DNA of 64,000 nt from Ardenticatena maritima (GTDB taxonomy: Bacteria > Chloroflexota > Anaerolineae > Ardenticatenales > Ardenticatenaceae): assembly GCF_001306175.1 (NCBI RefSeq), contig NZ_LGKN01000006.1, forward strand, positions 248,001 to 312,000, written 5' to 3'. Each line of letters opens with the position of its first letter. Positions within the stretch are counted from its first letter, which is position 1. The notes beneath the pieces were generated by a model. It was not told the DNA's origin, made no database searches, and saw nothing but the letters and a program-made list of their open reading frames with translations. Both the position numbers and the translations under genes were made by a program. This document shows, in pieces, positions 1 through 8,094 of the stretch.

Positions 1-975
1 CACCTGGCGCACTTCCCACGGCAAGCCTTCACGCAAGAAGACATCCTCAAAGGCGCGGCGCACCTGGAACGCGAGCATTTGGCGGTTAGCAAAGGCAAAG
101 TTCGCGCCGCACCGCATGGCGGCAAGGTAGTCGCGCCCTTCGGGCGTGTTGAGCGGCGCGCAGACCAGTTCACGGTCGGGGAGCACGATGCCGTATTTGT
201 GGACGGCGCTCTGGAATGCGCGCACGTAGTCGGTGGCGATTTGGTGGCCATAACCGCGCGAACCGCAATGGATTTGCACCACCACTTGCCCTTCAAACAA
301 CCCAAACGCCGCGGCGGCGGCGCCGTCGTAAATGGTGCGCACCACATCAACTTCCAGGAAGTGGTTGCCGGCGCCGAGTGTGCCCAACTGCTCACGCCCG
401 CGATCACGCGCTTCTTTGCTCACCGCGCCGGGGTCGGCGCCTTCAATGCACCCACCTTCTTCGGTATGCAGCAAATCGTCCTCATCGGCATAGCCGTTTT
501 TCAAGCACCAGCGCGCCCCTTCAACGGCCACCCGTTCGATTTCTTTCTTGGAAAGCGGGAAGTGCCCGCCACGCCCTACACCGCTGGGGCAATACTGGTA
601 GAGCAAGGTCGCCAAATCTTCAAGATAGGGGCGGGCTTCGTCTTCGTGCAGGTCGGATGCCAGCAAGCGCACGCCGCAGTTGATGTCGTATCCAATCCCG
701 CCCGGTGAGATGACGCCGTCGGGCAACGCCGTTGCCGCCACGCCGCCAATGGGGAAGCCGTAGCCCTGGTGAATATCCGGCATGGCGATGGCGTATTTTT
801 GAATGCCGGGCAATGTGGCGACGTTGATGAGTTGTTCCAAACTGCGGTCGTGGAGCACCTCATCCAGCAAGGCTTCGCTGGCGTAGAGGCGTGCAGGAAC
901 GCGCATATCGGCGCGGTAGTCGGCGGGAATTTCCCACAGGTATTCGCTCAGGCGCTGCAAATCACTTTTCCGCAT
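1..975 (-). CDS. rtcB: RNA-splicing ligase RtcB (3' end beyond window)
   Basis: RtcB joins RNA 2',3'-cyclic phosphate (or 3'-phosphate) ends to 5'-OH ends using GTP and Mn2+. It works in RNA repair and tRNA splicing in the cytoplasm. The 325 codons visible here contain two family hallmarks: [14 protein letters not shown] (about residues 65-78) and [14 protein letters not shown] (about 90-103), whose Cys binds Mn2+ in characterised RtcB proteins. Further on, [10 protein letters not shown] also fits the family. The ATG at 975 follows a clear ribosome site (GAGAAGGGGGAAAGT). The C-terminal part, including the guanylated His region, lies past the left edge. The start is 27 bp behind the stop of the CARF-LuxR gene on the same strand, so the two look co-transcribed. 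E. coli rtcB is also controlled by a CARF-containing activator (RtcR). The family call is very secure. Confidence 0.95.
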   Translation of the reverse strand, partial: MRKSDLQRLSEYLWEIPADYRADMRVPARLYASEALLDEVLHDRSLEQLINVATLPGIQKYAIAMPDIHQGYGFPIGGVAATALPDGVISPGGIGYDINCGVRLLASDLHEDEARPYLEDLATLLYQYCPSGVGRGGHFPLSKKEIERVAVEGARWCLKNGYADEDDLLHTEEGGCIEGADPGAVSKEARDRGREQLGTLGAGNHFLEVDVVRTIYDGAAAAAFGLFEGQVVVQIHCGSRGYGHQIATDYVRAFQSAVHKYGIVLPDRELVCAPLNTPEGRDYLAAMRCGANFAFANRQMLAFQVRRAFEDVFLREGLPWEVRQV

Positions 976-1002
976 ACTTTCCCCCTTCTCAAAATCAGCC
1001 CT

Positions 1003-1896
1003 TCATTCCTGAATGCGCCACGTCACATACTCCTGACAAAAGACGCCAAAGTAATCCACCAGATGGTGGTAGCGCAAATCGTGGTCTTCCGGCAAGTTCC
1101 AGGCGTTGCGCACATGCTGGAAAATCTTGCGGCGGTGCGAGTTGACGGTGTTTTCCGAGAGATGCAACCGCGCCGCAATCTCCGCTGTGCTCAACCCTTG
1201 CGCATAGAGCACGAGGACATCGCGCTCGCGCTGTGTCAGCGCCTCCCACACCTGTTCACACCGTCGGCGCTCCACACTATCCAAAATGCTCCGCTGGCGG
1301 CGCAAAATCTCTGCGCTCGACTGGTCGTGCGCGGTTGTCGGCAATGGGAAGGTGCGCCCCAACGCCAGGAACGGCACTTCAACCAGATGCGCCCCATCTT
1401 CGGGACGCGGGTGCAACCGCCCTTCTTCCGCAACCGCCAGGCGCACCTCGCGCGGGGTGAAGACATGCCACACCTTGTCGGTCTGATGCAGGGTGAACAT
1501 GGCGGCGCTCAACGCCAACGCCCCCAACAAGCGGGGACCACCCGCCACCAGCAGATGCACGCGGCGATGCTGCGCCTTGTACGCCCTGAACAGGTCAACG
1601 AACGTGCGCCAAACGGCGTCGGCGTCTTCCGCGTTGGCAACAGCGCGCAACACGCGCCGCCCATCCGCCAGGGGGTGCGTGTGCAAGCGCATGGGATACC
1701 CGTTGTACAAACCATGCCGAAAGGCGTCCGCCAGCACGTCGAGCGAGCGCGCAATCCGCGGGTCTTCTTCTGACAGATGCACCAGCACGACGTCGGCGGG
1801 ATGAATGCCCGCCCGCAAAAACAAATCCAGCGCAAAGGTGATGACCTGTGGTTTGCCGCCGAGTGTGGCAATGAGGACGTCGCCGGGTTGTTGCAT
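1003..1896 (-). CDS. CARF (NE0113-type) domain fused to LuxR-type helix-turn-helix
   Basis: This 297-residue protein is a putative ligand-sensing transcription factor. Residues about 6-195 match the Cas_NE0113/CARF pattern: an N-terminal strand and loop VLIATLGGKPQVITFALD, a central VHLLVAGGPRLLGALAL segment, DKVWHVFTP, and VEVPFLALGRTFP near the end of the domain. Residues about 225-290 are a GerE/LuxR helix-turn-helix (LTQRERDVLVLYAQG, then STAEIAARLHLSENTVNSH). CARF domains bind cyclic oligoadenylates or related RNA-derived ligands; that is family knowledge, and the ligand here is unknown. An upstream in-frame ATG exists at 1977, but 1896 is preferred: it has GGTGAG upstream and leaves the divergent promoter free. 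rtcB follows 27 bp downstream. No Cas10 or CRISPR array lies in the window. The HTH is certain and the CARF assignment strong. Confidence 0.82.
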   Translation of the reverse strand: MQQPGDVLIATLGGKPQVITFALDLFLRAGIHPADVVLVHLSEEDPRIARSLDVLADAFRHGLYNGYPMRLHTHPLADGRRVLRAVANAEDADAVWRTFVDLFRAYKAQHRRVHLLVAGGPRLLGALALSAAMFTLHQTDKVWHVFTPREVRLAVAEEGRLHPRPEDGAHLVEVPFLALGRTFPLPTTAHDQSSAEILRRQRSILDSVERRRCEQVWEALTQRERDVLVLYAQGLSTAEIAARLHLSENTVNSHRRKIFQHVRNAWNLPEDHDLRYHHLVDYFGVFCQEYVTWRIQE

Positions 1897-1932
1897 GGGT
1901 TCGCTCACCGCATTCGTGGTTGTCTTTTGGCG

Positions 1933-1950
1933 TGTATGTTGTAGCATACA
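1933..1950. promoter_or_regulatory. 18-bp inverted repeat in shared divergent promoter (candidate operator)
   Basis: TGTATG, a 6-nt spacer and CATACA form perfect 6-bp arms in the 92-bp gap between the CARF-LuxR gene and the P-loop/Csx3 gene. Size and symmetry suit a dimeric LuxR-type regulator. That the neighbouring CARF-LuxR protein binds it is inference. Confidence 0.45.
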
Positions 1951-1988
1951 GCGCGCAAAGTTGGCAATCAGACCCACAGGAGCGAACG

Positions 1989-3146
1989 ATGCCGACGAAC
2001 TACCCCGCTTTCCTCATCGGCGGTCCACCTCACAGCGGCAAATCCATCTTCTCGTACCGGTTGAGCCAGTTGTTGCGACGGCAACAGGTGCCGCATTACC
2101 TGCTGCGCGCCGCCCCCGACGGTGAGGGCGACTGGACACGTGAAAGTGAAGCGGCGCTGGCGCGCGCCCTGCGCGACAAACGCCCCTACGAAGCGCGTTT
2201 TGCCGAACGGGTGGCGCGCGTGCTGGCGAGCCGCCCGCAACCCTTTTTGGTGGACGTGGGCGGCAAAATCACACCGGAGCAGGAAACCATCGCCCGACAC
2301 TGTACGCACGCCATTCTGGTGAGCAACAACGAGCAGGATTTGCAGGCGTGGCACGCATTTGCGCGACGCATGGGCTTGCAGGTGGTGGGACTGTTCCACT
2401 CGCGCCTGGACGCCAGCGACGCGCGGTGTGGAAGCGGGACGCCCTTCGAGGCGGTGATCAACCTGCGGGAGAAAGTGCCTGTGGCGGCTGAAACGGTGCT
2501 CGCCGAGTTTGCGCGCCAGGTGGCGGACATCATCGGGCTGTCGGCGGACGCCATGCGCGAGATTCACTTTGAGATCCTTCCCGACAAGGCGGCGCGCATT
2601 CTTGACGTGGAACGCATATCGCCCCGCTGGGACCCCGCCATGCTGCCCCGCCTGCTCGCGGAAGCGGTGCTCCCCGCCCGCGACCATCAGGCGCTCGCCC
2701 TCTACGGTCGCGCGCCCAACTGGGTGTACGCCGCCGTCGCCGCCGCCGCCCCAACGCTTGCCTGGCAATTTGACGCGACGCTGGGATGGCTGCCCGTGCA
2801 GGCGTTCGCCATGACAGAAGACGAGTCGCCGCATGCCCCCATCGAGTACTCGCTCACCATCGAATCAAGCGGCTGGCAATGGCTGCGTACACGCCCCAAA
2901 CCGCCGTTCATCGCGCAACACGAAATCCCCCACATCACGTTGCCGACAGTGCCGCCCATGTTTTCTCTGGTGCTGGAAGGGAAAATGCCCCACTGGTTCT
3001 ATGTCGGCGCAGCCCGCACCTACGCCGCCCATCTCTCCCGCGTGGCGGTCTTTCAGGCGCAAGGCAGTGGGCTGGTGGTGGAAATCTTCGGCAACGAGGT
3101 GGGGCGCGTGCACAACCTGCGCCACCCGTTCACCAGGCAGGCTTGA
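1989..3146 (+). CDS. P-loop NTPase fused to two tandem Csx3-like domains
   Basis: 385 residues. The N-terminal domain (about 1-180) has a Walker A motif GGPPHSGKS (11-19) and a Walker B-like PFLVDVGGK (85-93). Residues about 190-280 resemble CRISPR-associated Csx3: REIHFEI, then a block starting YGRAPNW (239-245) and ending TLGWLPVQAF (264-273), which parallels the GRGPIW...YDPRLGAVVVQ block of A. fulgidus Csx3. A second, more diverged copy covers about 310-375 (EGKMPHWFY, then VAVFQAQGSGLVVEIF). Csx3 (Crn3) is a ring nuclease that degrades cyclic tetra-adenylate. The His, Arg and His positions I recall as catalytic appear replaced in both copies here, so ligand binding without cleavage is likely; this is inference from hand alignment. 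The start at 1989 has AGGAG upstream. It is divergent from the CARF-LuxR gene. The P-loop is certain and the Csx3 likeness probable. Confidence 0.75.
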   Translation: MPTNYPAFLIGGPPHSGKSIFSYRLSQLLRRQQVPHYLLRAAPDGEGDWTRESEAALARALRDKRPYEARFAERVARVLASRPQPFLVDVGGKITPEQETIARHCTHAILVSNNEQDLQAWHAFARRMGLQVVGLFHSRLDASDARCGSGTPFEAVINLREKVPVAAETVLAEFARQVADIIGLSADAMREIHFEILPDKAARILDVERISPRWDPAMLPRLLAEAVLPARDHQALALYGRAPNWVYAAVAAAAPTLAWQFDATLGWLPVQAFAMTEDESPHAPIEYSLTIESSGWQWLRTRPKPPFIAQHEIPHITLPTVPPMFSLVLEGKMPHWFYVGAARTYAAHLSRVAVFQAQGSGLVVEIFGNEVGRVHNLRHPFTRQA

Positions 3147-3256
3147 AAAGCGCCATTTTGCGGCAATTTCCACTTTTCGCAGGCGGAAAATGTAACCTTT
3201 TGGCCTCTCACTGCATCTAAAGGAGTGAACAGATTCATTCAGTGGGAGGAAAAACC

Positions 3257-3913
3257 ATGCCGAAAATTTCAGCCAAAGACCGTGCGTATCTGCAAGAAGC
3301 GTTTGCGTCGTTGACCCAGCCGGTCACGCTCTTGCTCTTCACGAGCAAAGAAGCGTGCCCCTACTGCAACGATACGCGCGAAATTCTGGAAGAACTCGCC
3401 GAACTCTCTGACAACATTACCGTGGATGTGCGCGATATGGCGGAACACGCCGCCGACGCCGAAGCCTACGGTGTGGATAAAGCCCCCGCCACCATCGTGC
3501 TGGGGAACGGTACCGATTACGGTATCCGCTACTACGGCATTCCAGCGGGCTATGAATTCGCCTCGCTGGTCGAAGACGTGCTCATGGTGGGGCAGGGGCA
3601 GAGCAAGTTGAGCGAAGCGACCAAAGAAGCGTTGCGCAACTTGCAAAAACCCGTGCACATTCAGGTGTTCGTCACGCCGACATGCCCGTACTGCCCGCAA
3701 GCCGTCTCGCTGGCGCACCAAATGGCGTTTGAAAGCCCGCTGGTGCGCGCCGACATGGTCGAAGCGATGGAATTTCCCGAACTCGCCGACCGCTACAACG
3801 TGATGGGCGTGCCGCGCATCGTCATCAACGAAGATTGGCACATCGAAGGCGCTGTGCCCGAAGAATACATGCTGCAAGGCGTGCTCCAGGCGGTCGGCGA
3901 AGCCGTTGCCTAA
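3257..3913 (+). CDS. Glutaredoxin-like protein disulfide oxidoreductase (two thioredoxin folds)
   Basis: 218 residues with two CxxC redox sites, CPYC in EACPYCNDTREI (about 34-37) and CPYC in TPTCPYCPQAV (about 141-144). Each begins a thioredoxin-like half, as in the PDO family of thermophilic bacteria and archaea. Each half also carries the cis-proline segment, in the contexts DKAPATIV and MGVPRIV. The protein would reduce, form or shuffle disulfides in the cytoplasm, which is family knowledge. The ATG at 3257 follows GGAGGA at good spacing; a GTG 15 bases upstream is less likely. It stands alone with a hairpin terminator downstream. Both sites are intact, so activity is expected. Confidence 0.9.
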   Translation: MPKISAKDRAYLQEAFASLTQPVTLLLFTSKEACPYCNDTREILEELAELSDNITVDVRDMAEHAADAEAYGVDKAPATIVLGNGTDYGIRYYGIPAGYEFASLVEDVLMVGQGQSKLSEATKEALRNLQKPVHIQVFVTPTCPYCPQAVSLAHQMAFESPLVRADMVEAMEFPELADRYNVMGVPRIVINEDWHIEGAVPEEYMLQGVLQAVGEAVA

Positions 3914-3950
3914 CAGAGCGGCTTCCGCGACTTGGTGCCCTCCTGTGCAA

Positions 3951-3980
3951 ACGGTCCCGCGCTGATGCGGGGCCGTTTTG
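3951..3980 (+). terminator. Rho-independent terminator after the disulfide oxidoreductase
   Basis: ACGGTCCCGC and GCGGGGCCGT pair (one G-U) across a 6-nt loop, followed by TTTTG. It lies 38 bp past the stop codon. Confidence 0.75.
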
Positions 3981-4048
3981 CATTTGGCGCAAGGTCGCCA
4001 CAATTCAAACCCGGTTCAACCCAAACAAGCAACTGAGGATAGGCACCT

Positions 4049-5206
4049 ATGCGCCAAACTCTGCTTTCGCTGGTTTTCATCCTGCTCACGCTTGCCGCCT
4101 GCGGGGAACGCCCTGCGGCGTCCCCGCCTGCACCACCCCCCATCCCCACGCTCGACACCAGCCGCGCCGCCGTCCCGCTGGACGAGATTGTTTTCGACCT
4201 TCTCCACCCCATCAACCAGCGCATACCGCTCAGCCAAGCGTCGCCTGAGTTGCGCGCCGCCGCCTTTGACGCGGTGCCGCCGCTCTACGAAGACGACCTG
4301 GCGTTTGAAAGCCACGACGCCGCCCACTGGTTGGCTGACGATGACATTGTGATTGGCTACGCCAATGCCGCGGGGGCGTGGGCGTTCCCCTTGCGCATTC
4401 TGAACTACCACGAACTCATCAACGCCACCCTGGGGGGCGAGGCGGTGCTGGTCTCGTATTGCCCACTCTGCTACAGCGGCGCGGTGTTCAGCCGCCGACT
4501 GCCCGATGGGCGCGTGCTGACGTTCGGCAACAGCGGCGCGCTCTACGCCAACGACGCCGTGATGGTAGACCACGAGACGGGTTCGTACTGGTATCACATC
4601 GCGGGGGAAGCCATTGTAGGACCGCTGACGGGCACGCAACTGGATTTGTTGCCCAGCAACACGCTCACCTGGCGCGAGTGGCGCGCACAGCACCCCCAGA
4701 CATACGTGCTGGCACGCCCCGCTTTCGACCGCCCCTACGATTTCGACCCCTTCCTGGGGCTTGCCGACCTGGTGCGCCTGCACAACAACGCACTGCCGCT
4801 TGAACGCACGCCGCAAGGGGTGCGCATGCCCACCGCCCAACCTGTGCTGGTGCTCAACCTGGGCGACCAGTGGCGCGCCTACCCACTTCCACGAAGCGAA
4901 ACGCCGCTGGTCTGGCAAGATTCGTTCGCCGAGCACACCGTCGCCGTCTTCATCACCCAGCAAGCCGGCGCTCCCGTCGCCCGCGCCTACGACACCCGCC
5001 TTGACGGGCGCACGCTCACCTTTGAGGTGGACGGCGACGCCTGGCGGGACCGTGAGACCGGCTCGCGCTGGACGTTCGAGGGGCGTGCGACAGAGGGCGA
5101 CCTGGCGGGACGCACGTTGCGGCTGCTTTCGGAGCGCACCACGCATTGGTTTGTGGCGGTGGCGTCTGTGCCGACCATCCAGGTGTTCGTGCCTGAAAAC
5201 GAATGA
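4049..5206 (+). CDS. DUF3179 domain lipoprotein
   Basis: 385 residues beginning with a lipoprotein signal peptide: MRQTLLSLVFILLTLAAC, with the lipobox LAAC and acylated Cys at residue 18. A short Pro/Ala-rich spacer follows. The rest matches DUF3179: YCPLCYSGAVFSR with its conserved Cys pair, LTFGNSGALYANDAVMVDHE, and GSYWYHIAGEAIVGP. The family has no established biochemical role that I can name; proteins of this type are envelope-associated. The start at 4049 is followed directly by the signal peptide, with GAGGATAGG upstream. The gene is monocistronic, with a hairpin overlapping its stop codon. Confidence 0.88.
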   Translation: MRQTLLSLVFILLTLAACGERPAASPPAPPPIPTLDTSRAAVPLDEIVFDLLHPINQRIPLSQASPELRAAAFDAVPPLYEDDLAFESHDAAHWLADDDIVIGYANAAGAWAFPLRILNYHELINATLGGEAVLVSYCPLCYSGAVFSRRLPDGRVLTFGNSGALYANDAVMVDHETGSYWYHIAGEAIVGPLTGTQLDLLPSNTLTWREWRAQHPQTYVLARPAFDRPYDFDPFLGLADLVRLHNNALPLERTPQGVRMPTAQPVLVLNLGDQWRAYPLPRSETPLVWQDSFAEHTVAVFITQQAGAPVARAYDTRLDGRTLTFEVDGDAWRDRETGSRWTFEGRATEGDLAGRTLRLLSERTTHWFVAVASVPTIQVFVPENE

Positions 5207-5232
5207 GGGGGCACGTTGCATGTGCCCCCTCA
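5204..5232. terminator. Bidirectional hairpin between DUF3179 and YccF genes
   Basis: A perfect 11-bp stem (TGAGGGGGCAC / GTGCCCCCTCA, 7-nt loop) that includes the DUF3179 stop codon. On the minus strand it is followed by TTCGTTTTC, so it probably also ends the yccF-like transcript. Confidence 0.7.
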
Positions 5233-5247
5233 TCGCCCCGTGCGCGA

Positions 5248-5670
5248 TTAGCGCCGTTGAAGCGTGGCAATCGTCGGCGTCAGGTCGAACATCCAGAAGC
5301 CCAGCGGCAAGCCGATGATGGTCAGGCACAAGGCGTAAGCGACTTCAATCCAGAGCGCGCTCAACCACCAACCCACTAACACGAACCAGATCGCCCGCAC
5401 GATGAAGGGGCGCTGTGGTGTGTCGAGCGCGACGTGCCGCCCTTGTTCGACCAACACGCGGCGCGGCGGCTGGCGCAACGCCATCACGGTGGGCACGCTG
5501 TTGAGCATTTTCGCCCCCAGCGGGATGCCTACGATGGTGAGCATGGCAATCCACGCCAACCCAACCCAGATTTGCCCAAGCCACCATCCAATGAACGCAA
5601 ACCAGAGCACTTGCCACAAGCACCCTGGGCTGGTACGCACTTCGATGATGCCCTCTCGTGTTTCTGTCAT
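5248..5670 (-). CDS. YccF/DUF307 domain inner-membrane protein
   Basis: 140 residues with the duplicated YccF pattern. Two halves each carry a hydrophobic segment of the form GWWL..W..VA...CLTI(V/I)G(I/L)PLG, ending PLGAKM near residue 55 and PLGFWM near 125. The predicted protein is integral to the membrane, and no function is established for the family. ATG 5670 is preferred over an upstream in-frame ATG at 5700 because AGGAG lies just before it. The gene is single, flanked by hairpins on both sides. Confidence 0.85.
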   Translation of the reverse strand: MTETREGIIEVRTSPGCLWQVLWFAFIGWWLGQIWVGLAWIAMLTIVGIPLGAKMLNSVPTVMALRQPPRRVLVEQGRHVALDTPQRPFIVRAIWFVLVGWWLSALWIEVAYALCLTIIGLPLGFWMFDLTPTIATLQRR

Positions 5671-5757
5671 GGCAACGTCTCCTTTCTGAATGCAGCACAC
5701 CCGTTTTCTCTACTGCTCCATCCGCGTTCAGGTTGCGCCAAAGGGAATGGCGAAAAC

Positions 5758-5795
5758 AACACGTGCGACGCATGGCGTTCTGCGTCGCACGTGTT
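5758..5795 (-). terminator. Strong terminator after the DUF3048 gene
   Basis: AACACGTGCGACGCA and its exact reverse complement form a 15-bp stem with an 8-nt loop. On the minus strand a T-rich run (GTTGTTTTC) follows. It lies 25 bp past the DUF3048 stop. Confidence 0.85.
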
Positions 5796-5819
5796 CACCA
5801 CATGGTTGCGTTCTGTGTT

Positions 5820-7121
5820 TCACTCCGAGAGGGAAACATCCATCCCTGTGGGCACAATCTGCACCCACAAGGGTCCCGGCTTGAACGGAAAGATGGAGCC
5901 ATCGGGGGCGATGGGGCGAATGAGGACATTCTCGCCTTCACGCCGCCATGTCACGTCGTAGGCGCGCCCATCGCGCACCACAATGCCCTTTCCTTCGCCC
6001 CACACTTTGAAATGGAGCGATTTGTTGCCCAACGAGTCTTCCACAATCGGCGTGACGGTCATGTCGGCGAAGACGATAAAAATCGTCGCGGCGGAGAGTT
6101 GTGTGCCGGTTGTGCGGTCAATGTGGGGCGTGTCGCCTTGGTAGCGCAGGTAGCGCCCGCTCTCGGCGTCGTAGCGGTAGGTGACCACGCTCGACGTGCC
6201 CGGCGAGTAGGGAATGATAACCGTCCGCGCCGGTCTGCCGCCGTCGGGGGGTGTGGCGTCGAATTGCCAACCGCGCAAGGTGCGCGAGGGGCGTTGTTCG
6301 CCAATGCTTTCGGCAAATTGCCAGAGCCGCGCTGCGGATGTGTACGTGCGCAACCATGACACCGCCGCTTGGTCGGCGGGGATGCGGTAGAAGGCGTTAT
6401 GCCCCAGCCATTCGTCAATGTTGGCGCGGTTCCACGGCGATGAAAGAATCATGTCCGTCACGGGTTGGCTCGCGCCAACGTGCACCAAAATGGCGTCGAG
6501 CATGGGCCAGAGTTGCAGGTCAATCAAGCGGGCGCTCCGCACGGGACCGATAACTTCGGGTGTTTGACACAGGAAAGTGGCGGTGAAGCGCGTGATGCCA
6601 CCTTCGGCGAGGGTTTCCCACACCACATCGGCAAACGCCAGCCCCGATTGCGGGCGTCCCTGTGGCGAGTTGTCAATGCGCACGTTGAGCGGCCGCCGCT
6701 GCAAAACGGCGGGGTCGTCCACCGGCACGCCCGTCAATGGGCATACGCCATCGGGTGGCGCGGGCAGGCTCTGCACAAACTCGTCGGGCACAGGGGCGGG
6801 GGGATGCGGCACATCAAACTGCGTGTGAATGTACTCGTACATTCCGGGCGGATACGTGCGCCCCGTTTCAGGCACAGTTTGGGCGGGGGTTGTGGGGCGG
6901 GGCGGTGGATTGGCAATGTAATCGGGTGTGGGCGTTGGTTCCGGTGTCGGGGTTGGGCTGGGTTCAGGTGAAGGGGTGGCGGTGGCAGTCGCTTCCGGCG
7001 GCGGCGTGTTGGTGGGCGCGAGCGAGAGTTGATTGCCTTCCTCGGATGAATCACTGTTGCCGCACGCCATCAGCAAGAACGCGAACACCGACAACCATAT
7101 CCAGCAACGCAAGCAACGCAT
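5820..7121 (-). CDS. DUF3048 (YerB-like) lipoprotein with Thr/Pro-rich linker
   Basis: 433 residues. The N-terminus is a lipoprotein signal (LSVFAFLLMAC, Cys at about 18). A low-complexity linker of Thr, Pro, Ala and Glu runs to about residue 75 and includes repeated PTPT/SPTPTPEP units. The remaining sequence is DUF3048: CPLTGVPVDDP, RPLNVRIDN, DVVWETLAEGGITRF, and GPVRSARLIDLQLW. B. subtilis YerB is the named relative; its function is unresolved. ATG 7121 has a full AGGAGGTG ribosome site. It would be anchored on the outer face of the cytoplasmic membrane, with the linker spacing the domain from the lipid. Confidence 0.88.
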   Translation of the reverse strand: MRCLRCWIWLSVFAFLLMACGNSDSSEEGNQLSLAPTNTPPPEATATATPSPEPSPTPTPEPTPTPDYIANPPPRPTTPAQTVPETGRTYPPGMYEYIHTQFDVPHPPAPVPDEFVQSLPAPPDGVCPLTGVPVDDPAVLQRRPLNVRIDNSPQGRPQSGLAFADVVWETLAEGGITRFTATFLCQTPEVIGPVRSARLIDLQLWPMLDAILVHVGASQPVTDMILSSPWNRANIDEWLGHNAFYRIPADQAAVSWLRTYTSAARLWQFAESIGEQRPSRTLRGWQFDATPPDGGRPARTVIIPYSPGTSSVVTYRYDAESGRYLRYQGDTPHIDRTTGTQLSAATIFIVFADMTVTPIVEDSLGNKSLHFKVWGEGKGIVVRDGRAYDVTWRREGENVLIRPIAPDGSIFPFKPGPLWVQIVPTGMDVSLSE

Positions 7122-7140
7122 GACACCTCCTTTTGGCAAT

Positions 7141-7169
7141 GGGGGTGTGGGTGCGCTCCCCACACCCCC
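7141..7169 (-). terminator. Hairpin between agmatinase and DUF3048 genes
   Basis: A perfect 11-bp stem GGGGGTGTGGG / CCCACACCCCC with a 7-nt loop, 16 bp past the agmatinase stop. There is no strong T-run, so termination may be partial. Confidence 0.5.
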
Positions 7170-7184
7170 ACGTTGGACACTCGG

Positions 7185-8081
7185 TTATGCTTTCATCAAC
7201 ACGTAGTTCATCGTCTTGTAGAGCAGTTTCGCCACGGCAAAATCCGCCATGTGCAGCCCGGCGCGCGGTGAAAGCTCGACGCAGTCCACGCTCACCACGT
7301 CGGCGGCTTCGGCAACCGTGCGCACAATGGCGAGCGTCTGATACCACGTCAAGCCGCCGGGTTCGGGCGTGCCTGTCGTGGGCACGATGCTGGGGTCCAG
7401 CCCGTCCACGTCAATAGTCAGGTGGACGCGCTTGCCGCGCACACGCTCAGCGAGCTCATCCAGCGTTTGCTGCAAGGGGCGCATATGCACATCTTCGGCG
7501 AACCAGACCCGCACGCGCTCCTCGCGGCGAATCACGTCCATCTCTTCGGTGCAGACCGAGCGGATACCGAGCTGCAACACCTCGCCATAGCCCGCGTCCA
7601 GCACACGGCGCGCCACACAGGCGTGGCTGTAGGGGCTTCCTTCAAACTCATTGCGCAAATCGGCGTGGGCGTCGAGCTGCACCATTGTCAGCGGTTCGCC
7701 ATACACCTGCGCCACCCCTTGCATGACGCCCGCGGTAATGGTGTGTTCCCCCCCCAGCACAACCAGCAAGCGCCCCGGTTGGGCGTACATTGCCACGGCT
7801 TCGGCAATATCGGCGACCATGGCTTCGGGCGAGGCAAAATTGGGCAACAAGGCGGGCAAGGTATGCACGCCGTAGTGCAAGGCGGGCTCGTCGTCAAATT
7901 CGCGGTCGTACAACTCCACCTGTGCGGACGCTTCGAGAATCGCCGCGGGTCCACGGCGGGTGCCCGCCTCATAGCTCACGGTGGCTTCGTAGGGAATGGG
8001 CAAGACAATCGCGCGCGCTGTTTCCAGGCGCGTGTATTCCTCAGGAAGCCCCAAAAAATTCGGGTGTAGAAATTCAGGCAT
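7185..8081 (-). CDS. speB: Agmatinase / ureohydrolase
   Basis: 298 residues of the arginase/agmatinase family, which hydrolyses agmatine to putrescine and urea at a binuclear Mn2+ site. The metal-binding motifs are intact: GGEHT (about 115), DAHADLR (about 138-144, DxHxD) and IDVDGLDPS (about 223, DxDxxDP). ATG 8081 gives the normal N-terminus, 13 bp after the stop of the DHS-like gene on the same strand. That context points to polyamine metabolism: putrescine is a substrate of homospermidine- and spermidine-forming enzymes. Agmatinase is favoured over arginase or guanidinobutyrase by this context, but substrate cannot be fixed from sequence. Confidence 0.88.
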   Translation of the reverse strand: MPEFLHPNFLGLPEEYTRLETARAIVLPIPYEATVSYEAGTRRGPAAILEASAQVELYDREFDDEPALHYGVHTLPALLPNFASPEAMVADIAEAVAMYAQPGRLLVVLGGEHTITAGVMQGVAQVYGEPLTMVQLDAHADLRNEFEGSPYSHACVARRVLDAGYGEVLQLGIRSVCTEEMDVIRREERVRVWFAEDVHMRPLQQTLDELAERVRGKRVHLTIDVDGLDPSIVPTTGTPEPGGLTWYQTLAIVRTVAEAADVVSVDCVELSPRAGLHMADFAVAKLLYKTMNYVLMKA

Positions 8082-8094
8082 GGTGCGCCTCCCC

